A stretch of 64,000 nt of DNA from an uncultured Candidatus Melainabacteria bacterium (GCA_947570135.1 CANOTP010000001.1:310001-374000); one strand, 5' to 3'; shown: positions 1 through 8,057, counted from the first letter of the stretch. The notes: generated by a model not told the origin, from the letters alone. Translations and numbers: made by a program.

Positions 1-164
1 ATGGGGTCAAAGTTTTAGGTGCGGTAGATGCCAAAGCGGGTGAAATTATTGCAAAAGATTCTAAAACCCGTTCTCTGACGATTGTTTGCCGTGATGGCAA
101 AGCTGTCAGTTTTGACGGTATAAAACTGTATCGCTGGGGCTTTTTAACAGGTTTATTTCTTTAG
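1..164 (+). CDS. C-terminal fragment, possibly methionyl-tRNA formyltransferase
   Basis: The window opens inside a reading frame (frame starting at base 3) that runs to a TAG at 162-164. It encodes about 53 residues including GEIIAKDSK, LTIVCRDGKAVSF and IKLYRWGF. The pattern of a short beta-rich domain with a GxII element followed by a VxCxDGxxxxF strand resembles the C-terminal domain of methionyl-tRNA formyltransferase, which helps bind initiator tRNA. The match is by eye only and the catalytic domain lies outside the window. The gene converges on mnmG and overlaps its 3' end by 12 bases. Confidence 0.4.
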   Translation, partial: GVKVLGAVDAKAGEIIAKDSKTRSLTIVCRDGKAVSFDGIKLYRWGFLTGLFL

Positions 165-2021
165 TCCGCGGTCAAGCATTACCATTAAAATTGAAATATC
201 CGCAGGCTTTACCCCTCCGATACGGGATGCTTGGGCAAGGTTTTTCGGACGTATTTTTGAAAGTTTATCTTTGGTTTCCGATGATATATGCTCTATTTTA
301 GAGTAATCAATATCATCAGGGATTTTGAATTTTTCAAGTTTTCCTGCCTGATTAACCTGATCTTCCTGACGTTTTATGTATCCGTCGTATTTTATTATAA
401 CTTCTACCTGCTCATAAACATCTTTTGGCATGCTTAAAGTCGGGTCAAGTTCTTGAAGCACTTTATAAGTAATATTCGGACGTTTCAAGAGTTCTGAAGC
501 TCTCATGCCGCGGTCAATATGTTCACCGTATTTAGATAATATTTCGTTCACTTCTTCGCAGGCTGAGATTTTTAACCCGTCAAGACGCTCTTTTTCTTCT
601 TTAATCAATTGTTGTTTGGTATTAAATCTTTCAAATTGCGCATCATCAATCAATCCGACTTTGTGACCGATTGGAGTTAAGCGTTCATCAGCGTTATCCT
701 GTCTTAAAAGTAATCTGTATTCTGAGCGCGAAGTGAGCATCCTGTAAGGATCTTGGATATCTTTTGTTACCAAATCATCAATAAGTGTCCCGATATAAGA
801 TGAACTTCTTAAAAGTTCAAGCATTTCAGTTCCGTTAAGGTAATTAAATGCGTTAATCCCTGCGATAAGTCCTTGCGCTGCGGCTTCTTCATAACCGCTT
901 GTTCCGTTGATTTGACCGCCGAAGAACAATCCATTAACCTTTTTAGACATCAGAGAATGAGTTGTCTGAACTGCGGGTACATAATCGTATTCAACAGCGT
1001 AAGCAGGTTTTATGATATGCGCGTTTTCAAGTCCCGGTAAGCTTCTCAGCATCCTTTCCTGAACATCATAAGGCAAGCTTGTTGAAAAGCCTTGAATATA
1101 AGTTTCATAAGTTCCTAAACCCTCAGGTTCGATAAAAATATGATGAGAAGGGTTTGAAGCAAATCTTACGATTTTATCCTCGATTGACGGACAATATCTT
1201 GGTCCGACTCCGTGAATCAAACCTTGGTACATAGGTGATTTATCAAGGTTTGAGCGGATAATCTCGTGGGTTTCTTCTGTTGTGCGGGTTAAGTAACACG
1301 GATAAGTCTTTCTTATCGGGCGGTTCGGCTTAAACGAGAAGAAACTTAATTCTTCATCTCCCGGTTGAATCGTCATTTTTGAATAATCAATCGTTCTTTT
1401 ATCAACACGGGCAGGCGTTCCTGTTTTTAATTTTTTTGTTTCGATACCTAATCTGTGCAGAGAATCTGATAACCCGATTGCGGCTTTTTCACCTAATCGT
1501 CCTGCACTGTAAGCTTTTAATCCGACAAAAATCCGTCCTTCAAGAGAGGTTCCAGTTGTTAATACAACTGCTCTTGCGCTGTAATTTACCCCGAATTCAT
1601 CCATTGCGCCGACTATTCTGTCGTTTTCAACGAGTAATTCAGTTATACAGCATTGTTTTAAGTAAATATTTTCGTTACTTTCGATTAAATTACGCATATA
1701 TCGGGTATATTCGGCTTTATCTGATTGTGCGCGAAGTGCTCTTACAGCAGGTCCTTTTGAAGAATTTAAAACTTTTAACTGTAAGTATGTGGCGTCAGTT
1801 ACTTCACCCATAACCCCGCCCAATGCGTCAATTTCACGTACTAAAGTTGATTTAGCCGGTCCGCCGACAGCAGGGTTGCAAGGTTGAAGTGCAATGTTAT
1901 CAACGTTTAATGTACAAAGCAAAACCTTTGTTCCTAATTTTGCGCAAGCCAAAGCAGCTTCACATCCTGCGTGTCCCGCACCAACGATAATTATGTCAAA
2001 TTTGTTTTTTAAGTAATCCAT
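153..2021 (-). CDS. mnmG: tRNA uridine-5-carboxymethylaminomethyl(34) synthesis enzyme MnmG
   Basis: MnmG (GidA) works with MnmE to place the carboxymethylaminomethyl group on U34 of several tRNAs, using FAD and methylene-tetrahydrofolate. The protein shows the N-terminal FAD fingerprint GAGHAGCEAA, then GGPAKSTLVREIDALGG, KTGTPARVD, GPRYCPSIEDKIVRF, GGQINGTSGYEEAAAQG near residue 370 and TSRSEYRLLLRQDNADERL near residue 430, followed by the helical C-terminal domain. At about 622 residues it has the usual length. The ATG at 2019-2021 is preferred over the upstream TTG at 2037-2039. No Shine-Dalgarno is visible, but a perfect TATAAT (2028-2033, minus strand) ends six bases before this ATG, so the message may be leaderless. 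MnmE is not in the window. Confidence 0.97.
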   Translation of the reverse strand: MDYLKNKFDIIIVGAGHAGCEAALACAKLGTKVLLCTLNVDNIALQPCNPAVGGPAKSTLVREIDALGGVMGEVTDATYLQLKVLNSSKGPAVRALRAQSDKAEYTRYMRNLIESNENIYLKQCCITELLVENDRIVGAMDEFGVNYSARAVVLTTGTSLEGRIFVGLKAYSAGRLGEKAAIGLSDSLHRLGIETKKLKTGTPARVDKRTIDYSKMTIQPGDEELSFFSFKPNRPIRKTYPCYLTRTTEETHEIIRSNLDKSPMYQGLIHGVGPRYCPSIEDKIVRFASNPSHHIFIEPEGLGTYETYIQGFSTSLPYDVQERMLRSLPGLENAHIIKPAYAVEYDYVPAVQTTHSLMSKKVNGLFFGGQINGTSGYEEAAAQGLIAGINAFNYLNGTEMLELLRSSSYIGTLIDDLVTKDIQDPYRMLTSRSEYRLLLRQDNADERLTPIGHKVGLIDDAQFERFNTKQQLIKEEKERLDGLKISACEEVNEILSKYGEHIDRGMRASELLKRPNITYKVLQELDPTLSMPKDVYEQVEVIIKYDGYIKRQEDQVNQAGKLEKFKIPDDIDYSKIEHISSETKDKLSKIRPKNLAQASRIGGVKPADISILMVMLDRGLKK

Positions 2022-2139
2022 AATATAATTATAGTGCAAAAGTGTCGTTACGGATTGAATTTAAACCGAATATTTACAATTAAAACCACGGATAATCACT
2101 TGAAATTTGCCAGCCGTCCTGCATAATAAGTGCCGCGCA

Positions 2140-2763
2140 TCAATAACCTTTTTTACTTTTGTTGCAGGCATACTGATTGCCTGTTCCCTTGATTTTACTT
2201 CGAGAATATGTTCCGTAGTTGTACAAAGAAGGTGTGCCGTTAGCACCGTTTGGCACTAAGCCGTATTTGTTTGAAAAAAAATAGAAAAATGTGTCTATCC
2301 CCATTCGGTTTGGTTTAGAAGGTCCGTTTACATCTATTCCTATAAATAACCCGTTAGTTTCTACTTGAACTGATATCATTGCGCCGTTAAGTAAAGAAAA
2401 GTGCGAGGTGATATTACTTGTATAAAATGTTCCTGTGTATGGTGAACCGTCAAGATGTTTTCTCGGTGCTTGCTTCTTTAAATCAGTTGTAGTGTATTCT
2501 TTTTGCCATTTTATATAATTTGCAAGGTACTTATGGAAAAAATCATGTCCGCTTAACTTGGTATCCCATGCATCAGCTTCTCCATTTTCATCTTCCGATA
2601 ACCGTATAGCTTGCTGAATAATTGAATATGATTCTTTTAACTGTGTTACGGTTTTTGTTTTCTGATAATGTGCAATAAGGTTTGGAATAGTCATTGCTGC
2701 GACTACTCCAATTATCCCAAGAGTTATAAGAGTTTCAGCCAATGTGAAAGCTTTATGATGCAT
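2140..2763 (-). CDS. Type IV pilin-like protein, C-terminus cut by a TGA codon
   Basis: A 207-residue pseudopilin that starts MHHKAFTLAETLITLG, so the prepilin peptidase cleavage/N-methylation motif and the hydrophobic helix GIIGVVAAMTIPNL sit right at the N-terminus. A good ribosome site (AAGGAGA) precedes the ATG at 2763. The globular part has NRMGIDTFFYFF, the family's usual xNRxGxDxF element. The frame ends at a TGA (2140-2142), yet the same frame continues for 19 codons to a TAA at 2080-2082 with CAALIMQDGWQISSDYPWF. This matches the C-terminal ends of the other pilins here (CTALIARNGWKIPSDYPW). The gene may therefore be freshly truncated. It is divergent from an XRE regulator, with a palindrome over its predicted transcription start. 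Confidence 0.85.
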   Translation of the reverse strand: MHHKAFTLAETLITLGIIGVVAAMTIPNLIAHYQKTKTVTQLKESYSIIQQAIRLSEDENGEADAWDTKLSGHDFFHKYLANYIKWQKEYTTTDLKKQAPRKHLDGSPYTGTFYTSNITSHFSLLNGAMISVQVETNGLFIGIDVNGPSKPNRMGIDTFFYFFSNKYGLVPNGANGTPSLYNYGTYSRSKIKGTGNQYACNKSKKGY

Positions 2764-2780
2764 GATATCTCCTTTTGGTT

Positions 2781-2796
2781 ATGACTAATAAGTCAT
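2781..2796. promoter_or_regulatory. Palindromic operator candidate between pilin and XRE gene
   Basis: ATGACTAATAAGTCAT is an inverted repeat with six-base arms and a four-base centre. It covers the predicted transcription start of the minus-strand pilin and touches the predicted -35 (ATGACT, 2795-2800) of the plus-strand XRE gene. It is a natural binding site for that XRE repressor, by inference from position and symmetry. Confidence 0.5.
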
Positions 2797-2800
2797 GACT

Positions 2801-2829
2801 ATACTATCATATCTCATTAGAATTGTCTA
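2801..2829 (-). promoter_or_regulatory. Promoter of the pilin at 2140-2763
   Basis: On the minus strand a -35 TAGACA (2824-2829) and a -10 TAGTAT (2801-2806) are separated by 17 bases. The start would fall near 2794, inside the palindrome at 2781-2796. The same stretch read on the plus strand holds TAGAAT (2818-2823), seven bases before the XRE start codon. Confidence 0.55.
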
Positions 2830-2830
2830 T

Positions 2831-3115
2831 ATGAAAAAGCAAAATAAAAAAGCTCAAGATGATAAATTGTTATTACTTGATGTAATGGGGCAAATTGTAA
2901 AAGAAAAACGTAAAGCTTTGAATAAAGGTATATTACTGCTAAGTTATGAGTATGATATCCCGAGTAGTTCAATTGCCCAGCTGGAAAAGGGAAAACGTGA
3001 TGTTCAAATTTCCACATTGTGGAAACTTGTTAACGCTTTAGGTATGAATTTTACAGATTTTATTGATGAAGTTAACGCAAGATTACCTGAAGGGTTTAAG
3101 CTTACTGAAGATTAA
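2831..3115 (+). CDS. XRE-family helix-turn-helix regulator paired with a pilin
   Basis: A 94-residue DNA-binding protein. The helix-turn-helix spans roughly residues 20-80: VMGQIVKEKRKALNKG, then IPSSSIAQLEKGKRDVQISTLWKLVNALGMNFTDF, the classic Cro/C1 arrangement in which IAQLEKGKRD is the recognition helix and its following turn. An earlier in-frame ATG at 2795 lies in the operator region. The start at 2831 is preferred because TAGAAT ends seven bases before it, with ATGACT 17 bases further upstream and no ribosome site, which suggests a leaderless message. It is divergent from the pilin at 2140-2763 and the same gene pairing recurs at 54393-55469, so it probably controls that pilin and itself. 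Confidence 0.85.
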   Translation: MKKQNKKAQDDKLLLLDVMGQIVKEKRKALNKGILLLSYEYDIPSSSIAQLEKGKRDVQISTLWKLVNALGMNFTDFIDEVNARLPEGFKLTED

Positions 3116-3218
3116 ATTTAAGCACAACAAACCGAACGTTTAATAAATAAACGTATTTCTTACACTAAAAACTTTCCAAACCCTCTTAAATGTCAAAAAA
3201 CGAAATTTTTTACGGCTT

Positions 3219-3311
3219 CTATGATTCTGTAGTTAATTCTTCCCAGATGCTTGGTACAACAATTAACGCAGTGTACACAATAAAACCGAACAGGATTAAA
3301 TTAATTGCCAT
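3219..3311 (-). CDS. 30-residue single-span membrane protein
   Basis: A very short gene preceded by a near-perfect ribosome site (AAAGGAGG, seven bases before the ATG at 3311). The product begins MAINLILFGFIVYTALIVVP, a single hydrophobic span of about 18 residues, followed by SIWEELTTES with an acidic tail. I do not recognise the family. The size and layout recall the small accessory subunits of membrane complexes, but nothing in the sequence names a partner. It fills most of the otherwise empty stretch 3116-3419. Confidence 0.6.
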   Translation of the reverse strand: MAINLILFGFIVYTALIVVPSIWEELTTES

Positions 3312-3419
3312 GATAACCTCCTTTGGTTACATGTATATTAATCCCATTTTTTGAAGTAAAATAACAATAAATAGTATAAATAGTGGAAATGTTTACAAAA
3401 ATTAATCTAAAATATTGAT

Positions 3420-3707
3420 ATGAAAAACTTTACTCAAAAAGACATAAAAACACTGTTTTCGGGGCTTTGCTGCTCGAGGTGCAAAAACGAATTTGATATA
3501 AATTCAATAAAAATTATCGAAAGGGATTGCGATATTTTGCTCTGTAGTTTATCATGCGCAAAATGCGGGAAAGATTTTGGTGAAGTTGTTTTTAATTTCA
3601 ACAGAAAAGCAAATCATCATAATCCGTTGGAGATAGTGGAAGGCCCGCCTCCTATTGATTATGATGATGTTATTCGTGCTCATAAATTTATTAAAGATAA
3701 TTTATAA
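3420..3707 (+). CDS. Small zinc-ribbon protein
   Basis: A 95-residue protein with two cysteine pairs, CCSRC near residues 17-21 and CAKC near residues 46-49. Together they would form a rubredoxin-type zinc ribbon. The C-terminal part EGPPPIDYDDVIRAHKFIKDNL looks conserved rather than random. The function is unknown; a nucleic-acid or protein-binding role is usual for such ribbons. There is no ribosome site. TAAAAT (3408-3413) ends six bases before the ATG, so this gene joins the leaderless candidates. Confidence 0.7.
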   Translation: MKNFTQKDIKTLFSGLCCSRCKNEFDINSIKIIERDCDILLCSLSCAKCGKDFGEVVFNFNRKANHHNPLEIVEGPPPIDYDDVIRAHKFIKDNL

Positions 3708-3725
3708 TATCGGTTGTGATATTTA

Positions 3726-3881
3726 GTGGTTTTATCATTAAAAAAATCTCATTGTTTTGGTGCTTTAAAAACAGGTAGATTTTTAATTTTGCTATTTTCT
3801 TACCAGCAAAGACAAGATTATTCTGATATTGATGTTTATAGAGCAATTTTAAATGAAGATAATAAGCAATATGTTGCATAG
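3726..3881 (+). CDS. Possible 51-residue reading frame or gene remnant
   Basis: After the zinc-ribbon gene a frame opens with GTG and ends at TAG. Its second half, FSYQQRQDYSDIDVYRAILN, has normal codon use and a protein-like composition. There is no ribosome site and no recognised family. It could be the tail of a decayed gene. The only other structure in 3708-3925 is the terminator. Confidence 0.2.
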   Translation: MVLSLKKSHCFGALKTGRFLILLFSYQQRQDYSDIDVYRAILNEDNKQYVA

Positions 3882-3885
3882 TCAG

Positions 3886-3917
3886 AAAAAAGGCTTGAAT
3901 TTTTATTCAAGCCTTTT
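3886..3917. terminator. Bidirectional terminator at the end of aspS
   Basis: AGGCTTGAAT, a four-T loop and ATTCAAGCCT form a perfect ten-base stem, with A-rich and T-rich flanks on the two sides, so it can work in both directions between aspS and the plus-strand genes. Confidence 0.85.
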
Positions 3918-3925
3918 TCTTTTGA

Positions 3926-5707
3926 TTATTTATTAACGTTTGCTGTACTTTTTATGTGAAGTTCACGTAATTGCTGCAGTGAAGCAATTCCAGGAGCATC
4001 ACTCATTAAACATTTAGCACCTGCGTTTTTAGGGAATGCTATAACGTCACGAATTGACTCTGTTCTTGCTAGCAAGGCTACAAGTCTGTCTAATCCGATT
4101 GCAAGACCTGCGTGCGGTGGTGTGCCGTATTGAAGAGCATTAACCATGAATCCGAATTTTTCCTGAGCTTCTTCTTCTGTTAAGCCTAAAGCTTTGAAGA
4201 TTGCTGATTGAACTTCCGAATTATGGATTCTGACAGAACCTCCGCCAAGTTCTGTTCCGTTATAAACGATATCGTAAGCGATTGATTTAACATTGCCCAA
4301 ATCACCTGATTTCAATTTATCTAAATCTTCAAGGCAAGGTGATGTGAACGGGTGGTGCATTGCTTTGAATCTTCCTTCTTCGTCAGACCATTCAAACATT
4401 GGGAAGTCTACAACCCAAAGAAGTGCGTGTTTAGATTCATCAATCAGATTCAAAGATTTACCGAAATGTAATCTTAATCTGCCCATAATATCATATACAA
4501 GTTTTGGTTTATCAGCTACGAAGAAAATAATATCGCCAGGTTGAGCACCTGCTCTGTCTTGAATAGCTTTTGCCTGTTCTTCTGTTACAAACTTCAATAC
4601 AGGAGATTTAGCCGTTCCATCTTCGTTGTAGATAATATTTGCTAATGCTTTAGCGCCGAATGATACTGCAAGTTTTGTAATATCATCAATTTCTTTTCTT
4701 GAATACTTAGCTCCGCCCGGTATTCTGATACCGCGAACGATTCCGCCGTTTTCTAATGTATTCTTAACGATTTGGAATTCTGATTGAAGGATAATATCAC
4801 CTATATCAAACAATTCCAAACCAAATCTTGTATCAGGTTTATCTGAACCGAATCTGTCCATAGCTTCTTGCCAAGGCATTTGAATAAACGGAGGTTTAAC
4901 TTCAACACCTGCTGCTTTAAATGCATCAACAATCAAGCCTTCAACAACTTTGATAACGTCAGGTTGTTCAACAAAAGACATTTCAATGTCAACTTGAGTA
5001 AATTCAGGTTGACGGTCTGCGCGTAAATCTTCATCTCTGAAACATTTTGCGATTTGGTAGTATCTTTCGATACCGCCAACCATTAGCAATTGTTTAAAGA
5101 TTTGCGGAGATTGAGGAAGCGCGTAGAATTTACCTTCCTGAACACGTGACGGAACAAGGTAATCTCTTGCGCCTTCAGGTGTTGTTTTACAAAGAATCGG
5201 TGTTTCAACTTCCAGAAAATCAAGGTTGTTCATGTAATTTCTGATAGCTTTAACTATATTGTGGCGCATAATCATTTTTGATAACATTGGTTCGCGTCTT
5301 AAGTCTAAGTATCTGTATTTTAATCTGATATCTTCAGATACGTTTTCATCGTCTAAAACAAACGGTAAAACTTTTGATTCAGACAGTACTTCAATGCTTT
5401 GCGGATACATTTCAACCTGACCTGTCGGATATTTTTCATTGTAAGTTTCTTCAGGTCTTTTTGAAACTTGTCCTGTTACTTTAATAACATATTCCGATCT
5501 GACATGCTCTAATGTTTTATGAACATCTGGGTTAATTTGCGGGTTTGCAACGATTTGGAAAAATCCGCTTCTGTCACGTAACTCTACAAATAAAATTCCG
5601 CCCAAATCACGTATGGTTGAAACCCAGCCTGAAAGAGTAACGGTTTCACCTGCATTTGTCAAATTAAGTTTACCGCATTCGTGGTCTTTATAATTTGTTT
5701 TAATCAT
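3926..5707 (-). CDS. aspS: Aspartyl-tRNA synthetase
   Basis: A class II synthetase that charges tRNA-Asp. At 593 residues it has the bacterial length. It contains an N-terminal OB-fold anticodon domain (VTLSGWVSTIRDLGGILFVELRD), then motif 1/2 elements including FLEVETPIL, VQEGKFYALPQSPQIFKQLLM and CFRDEDLRADRQPEFTQVDIEMSF, the bacterial GAD insertion around residues 300-420, and motif 3 near the end (GLAIGLDRLVALL). The ATG at 5707 has a GAGGGA ribosome site. No T-box or other leader structure is evident upstream. The gene is alone and ends at a strong terminator. Confidence 0.98.
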   Translation of the reverse strand: MIKTNYKDHECGKLNLTNAGETVTLSGWVSTIRDLGGILFVELRDRSGFFQIVANPQINPDVHKTLEHVRSEYVIKVTGQVSKRPEETYNEKYPTGQVEMYPQSIEVLSESKVLPFVLDDENVSEDIRLKYRYLDLRREPMLSKMIMRHNIVKAIRNYMNNLDFLEVETPILCKTTPEGARDYLVPSRVQEGKFYALPQSPQIFKQLLMVGGIERYYQIAKCFRDEDLRADRQPEFTQVDIEMSFVEQPDVIKVVEGLIVDAFKAAGVEVKPPFIQMPWQEAMDRFGSDKPDTRFGLELFDIGDIILQSEFQIVKNTLENGGIVRGIRIPGGAKYSRKEIDDITKLAVSFGAKALANIIYNEDGTAKSPVLKFVTEEQAKAIQDRAGAQPGDIIFFVADKPKLVYDIMGRLRLHFGKSLNLIDESKHALLWVVDFPMFEWSDEEGRFKAMHHPFTSPCLEDLDKLKSGDLGNVKSIAYDIVYNGTELGGGSVRIHNSEVQSAIFKALGLTEEEAQEKFGFMVNALQYGTPPHAGLAIGLDRLVALLARTESIRDVIAFPKNAGAKCLMSDAPGIASLQQLRELHIKSTANVNK

Positions 5708-5796
5708 ATCATATTCCCTCTTTTGTCTATTTTATTTCGCGTTATTATTTTAGCAAAAACACAAAAAAATAACTATACTATGTAACATTTGTTATT

Positions 5797-6069
5797 TTAT
5801 TCTTCAATAATTTGGCAAGAATGAACAATATTTAAGTTGATATTATAATATTTAATTTCTTCGGGTTTGTATTCTACGCTGTTTTTGCTCATTATTATAC
5901 AGTTGTGAAGTGAGATGAACATATTACCGCAATTTAAAACATAGAATAATAAATTTTCGGTAGTCGGGTTATCAACAACAGAAGGAATAGGTAATTCCAG
6001 GTCGCCTCTTATAAGGTATTCTTCTGTAGTAATTAAAATTTTAATTATTTTTTGTTCTGATTTTTTCAT
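5797..6069 (-). CDS. Small conserved-looking protein of unknown function
   Basis: A 90-residue protein with a good ribosome site (AGAGAGGAAATA before the ATG). It reads KILITTEEYLIRGDLELPIP, then an ENLLFYVLNCGNMFISLHNCII stretch and a beta-rich end. The layout (a strand, xIxGxLxLP, a short loop, then a strand ending in a polar turn) resembles the small family of proteins built around IRGxLxLPxxxRLSDxLN, but the RLSD core is missing here. It appears to be transcribed alone. Confidence 0.6.
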   Translation of the reverse strand: MKKSEQKIIKILITTEEYLIRGDLELPIPSVVDNPTTENLLFYVLNCGNMFISLHNCIIMSKNSVEYKPEEIKYYNINLNIVHSCQIIEE

Positions 6070-6151
6070 TATTTCCTCTCTTTTTTATGATTGGATTTTA
6101 GTATAAAAATATGGGTTGGACAATGGTTTTGCTTTTTAGTAAACTTATTTT

Positions 6152-7564
6152 ATGATTACATTTGATAATTTTACATTAAATGCATTTGTAAAAGAACAAG
6201 ACGAATTCCTTACAGGTGCAAGGATTAATAAGATTCAGCAGCCGACAAGGAGAGAATTTGTTCTGACTCTGCGCAACAACAGTGAATCAAGACAGTTGTA
6301 TATTAACATTAATCCTGCTTTTTACCATGTTTGTTTTATGAGTAAGGAAAATTATCAAAAACGGCTGATTGAAATTCCTCAAAAACCGCCGATGTTTTGT
6401 ATGCTTTTGCGAAAATATTTGGAAAATTCCCGAATTGCAAGGGTAAATCAACCTGATGGCGAGAGGATTTTAGAATTTTTTATAGAAACTTATAACGAAC
6501 TTGGCGAAAAGATTTATTTATGTCTTGCCATTGAACTTATGAGTAAACATTCAAATGTGATTTTATATAATACGGATACTGATGTAATTATAGGTTGTGC
6601 GCACAATGTGGGTGCTGAAAAAAGTCGAGAACGGGAAATTTACGGTGGTATCCCTTATGTTTATCCTCCAAAACATAATGTAGAGCAAACCTGGACAAGT
6701 CTTTTGAACTTATTTGAAAGCGGTTCTGTAAATGACCTGATTGATAATTATTATACTCACTTTATTTCACTTGATAAATTTAAGTCCCTAAAAACAAAAT
6801 ACCGAACACTTATTTCTCAACGTTTGAAAAAGGTCGTTAAATCATTAAAACAAATGGAATATAAGCTAAGTTCGGATTCTGATTTTGATAAATACAGGCT
6901 GTGCGGAGATTTGTTAATGGCAAATCTTTATGCCCTGAGTGATTATAGTAAGTCCGCGGCGGTTTATGATTATGAAAACGACAAGCAAGTTGAAATAAAT
7001 TTAGATGAAACAAAAACAATAAAGGATAACGCAAATGCCTTTTATAAACTTTATAATAAGTGTAAGACTTCACGTGAAAAATTAACTGCTTTAGTTGACG
7101 AATCTGTGAAGAAAAAGATTTATTTAGAGCAGGTTTTGTATTCGATAAACAGTGCCGAAAAAATCGAGGATTTGTTTGAAATTTCATCTGAGGTAGAGGA
7201 AACTCCGAGGGCAGCAGAGAAAAAATCGTCTGAGATAATGAAGATTGAAACAGAAGACGGGTCGCGGATTTTTATCGGGAAAAATAATAAACAAAACGAT
7301 TATATAATTTCAAAACTTGCAGATGAAGACGATTTGTGGTTTCACGTACATAATTGTGCGGGCTCTCATATATTGTTAAAGTCGCAAAATGTAACAGAGG
7401 AACTGATTTTACGCTGTGCAAAACTTGCTAAAGAGTATTCAAGCGTGAAGGATTCATCTAAAATCGGTGTAATTTATACAAAACGTAAGTACTTGCGAAA
7501 ACCCCCAAAGGCAAATTTAGGTTATGTTACCTACCGAAACGAATCAGAGATTGTTTTGGATTAA
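6152..7564 (+). CDS. rqcH: NFACT family protein, RqcH-like
   Basis: A fibronectin-binding-A/NFACT protein related to RqcH, which binds stalled 50S subunits and directs alanine tailing of nascent chains. The N-terminal NFACT-N domain covers residues 1-220 (FLTGARINKIQQPTRREFVLTLR, PPMFCMLLRKYLENSRI), a coiled-coil region lies near residues 250-340, and a C-terminal NFACT-R domain (DUF814) includes DEDDLWFHVHNCAGSHILLK and ends YTKRKYLRKPPKANLGYVTY. At 470 residues it is short because the C-terminal extension of firmicute RqcH is absent. At the place of the usual catalytic Asp-Arg pair it reads GERIL, so Asp is replaced by Glu. There is no ribosome site; TAAACT (6140-6145) ends six bases before the ATG, with TGGACA 17 bases upstream. 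Confidence 0.88.
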   Translation: MITFDNFTLNAFVKEQDEFLTGARINKIQQPTRREFVLTLRNNSESRQLYININPAFYHVCFMSKENYQKRLIEIPQKPPMFCMLLRKYLENSRIARVNQPDGERILEFFIETYNELGEKIYLCLAIELMSKHSNVILYNTDTDVIIGCAHNVGAEKSREREIYGGIPYVYPPKHNVEQTWTSLLNLFESGSVNDLIDNYYTHFISLDKFKSLKTKYRTLISQRLKKVVKSLKQMEYKLSSDSDFDKYRLCGDLLMANLYALSDYSKSAAVYDYENDKQVEINLDETKTIKDNANAFYKLYNKCKTSREKLTALVDESVKKKIYLEQVLYSINSAEKIEDLFEISSEVEETPRAAEKKSSEIMKIETEDGSRIFIGKNNKQNDYIISKLADEDDLWFHVHNCAGSHILLKSQNVTEELILRCAKLAKEYSSVKDSSKIGVIYTKRKYLRKPPKANLGYVTYRNESEIVLD

Positions 7565-7581
7565 TATATTGTTACATATTA

Positions 7582-7612
7582 GCAAAAAATTTTAATTTGT
7601 TGCTTTATAAAG
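7582..7612 (+). promoter_or_regulatory. GCAA-N16-CTTTATA type promoter of the 7652 gene
   Basis: GCAAAAA starts at 7582 and GCTTTATAAAG starts exactly 20 bases later at 7602. The same two elements with identical spacing precede three other small genes (13816, 16141, 16880). This copy is the most divergent. Confidence 0.45.
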
Positions 7613-7651
7613 TCTGTGTGGAGTTGATGAAATAGTTCAGAAAGGTTTATT

Positions 7652-8005
7652 ATGCGTGTAGATTCTTTATCAAGTGTTGGTGTAACTAAAAATGGTAATC
7701 CTTACAAGAAATCAAAAGCAGGTAAGAAAATGGGCGAGTTTGCAGGAGCGGCTTACGTGGGTACAAGTGCTGCAATGCTTGTTAAAAACGGCGGTTTAAA
7801 ACGTCCGCTTGCAAAGGTTATGGTTTCTTTAAGAAATTTAGGTATGAAAAATCCGAAAATCGCGGCTTATGGGGCTGCAGGAGCGGGTGTTTTACTTGCA
7901 ATGGCTATAGCAGTGGGAGTCGGTAAATTGATTGGAGCAGGAGTTGATAAAATTATAAACTCTCGCAGAGCAAAAGCTGCTGATAATGCTGCTGCAGAAG
8001 TATAA
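7652..8005 (+). CDS. Small Ala/Gly-rich membrane protein of unknown function
   Basis: A 117-residue basic protein with an AGAAAGG ribosome site. The first half is Lys/Gly-rich (KKSKAGKKMGEFAGAAYVG). A hydrophobic helix follows near residues 70-95 (AAYGAAGAGVLLAMAIAVGV), then IGAGVDKIINSRRAKAAD. I do not recognise the family. It probably sits in the inner membrane with a charged C-terminal tail. It precedes rsmE by about 50 bases, and rsmE has its own TATAAT in the gap. Confidence 0.65.
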   Translation: MRVDSLSSVGVTKNGNPYKKSKAGKKMGEFAGAAYVGTSAAMLVKNGGLKRPLAKVMVSLRNLGMKNPKIAAYGAAGAGVLLAMAIAVGVGKLIGAGVDKIINSRRAKAADNAAAEV

Positions 8006-8057
8006 TTAAATTTTTAAATAAAATTTGTGGTATAATTATCGTATTAAAGAGGTAATT

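Noticed and set aside
1379-1813. 144-codon plus-strand frame inside mnmG
   Set aside because: Antisense to a fully conserved gene, unnatural composition and no start signals.
2061-2246. Minus-strand frame overlapping the end of the first pilin
   Set aside because: It is out of frame with the pilin. The conserved pilin end is found by reading through the TGA in the original frame, not in this one.
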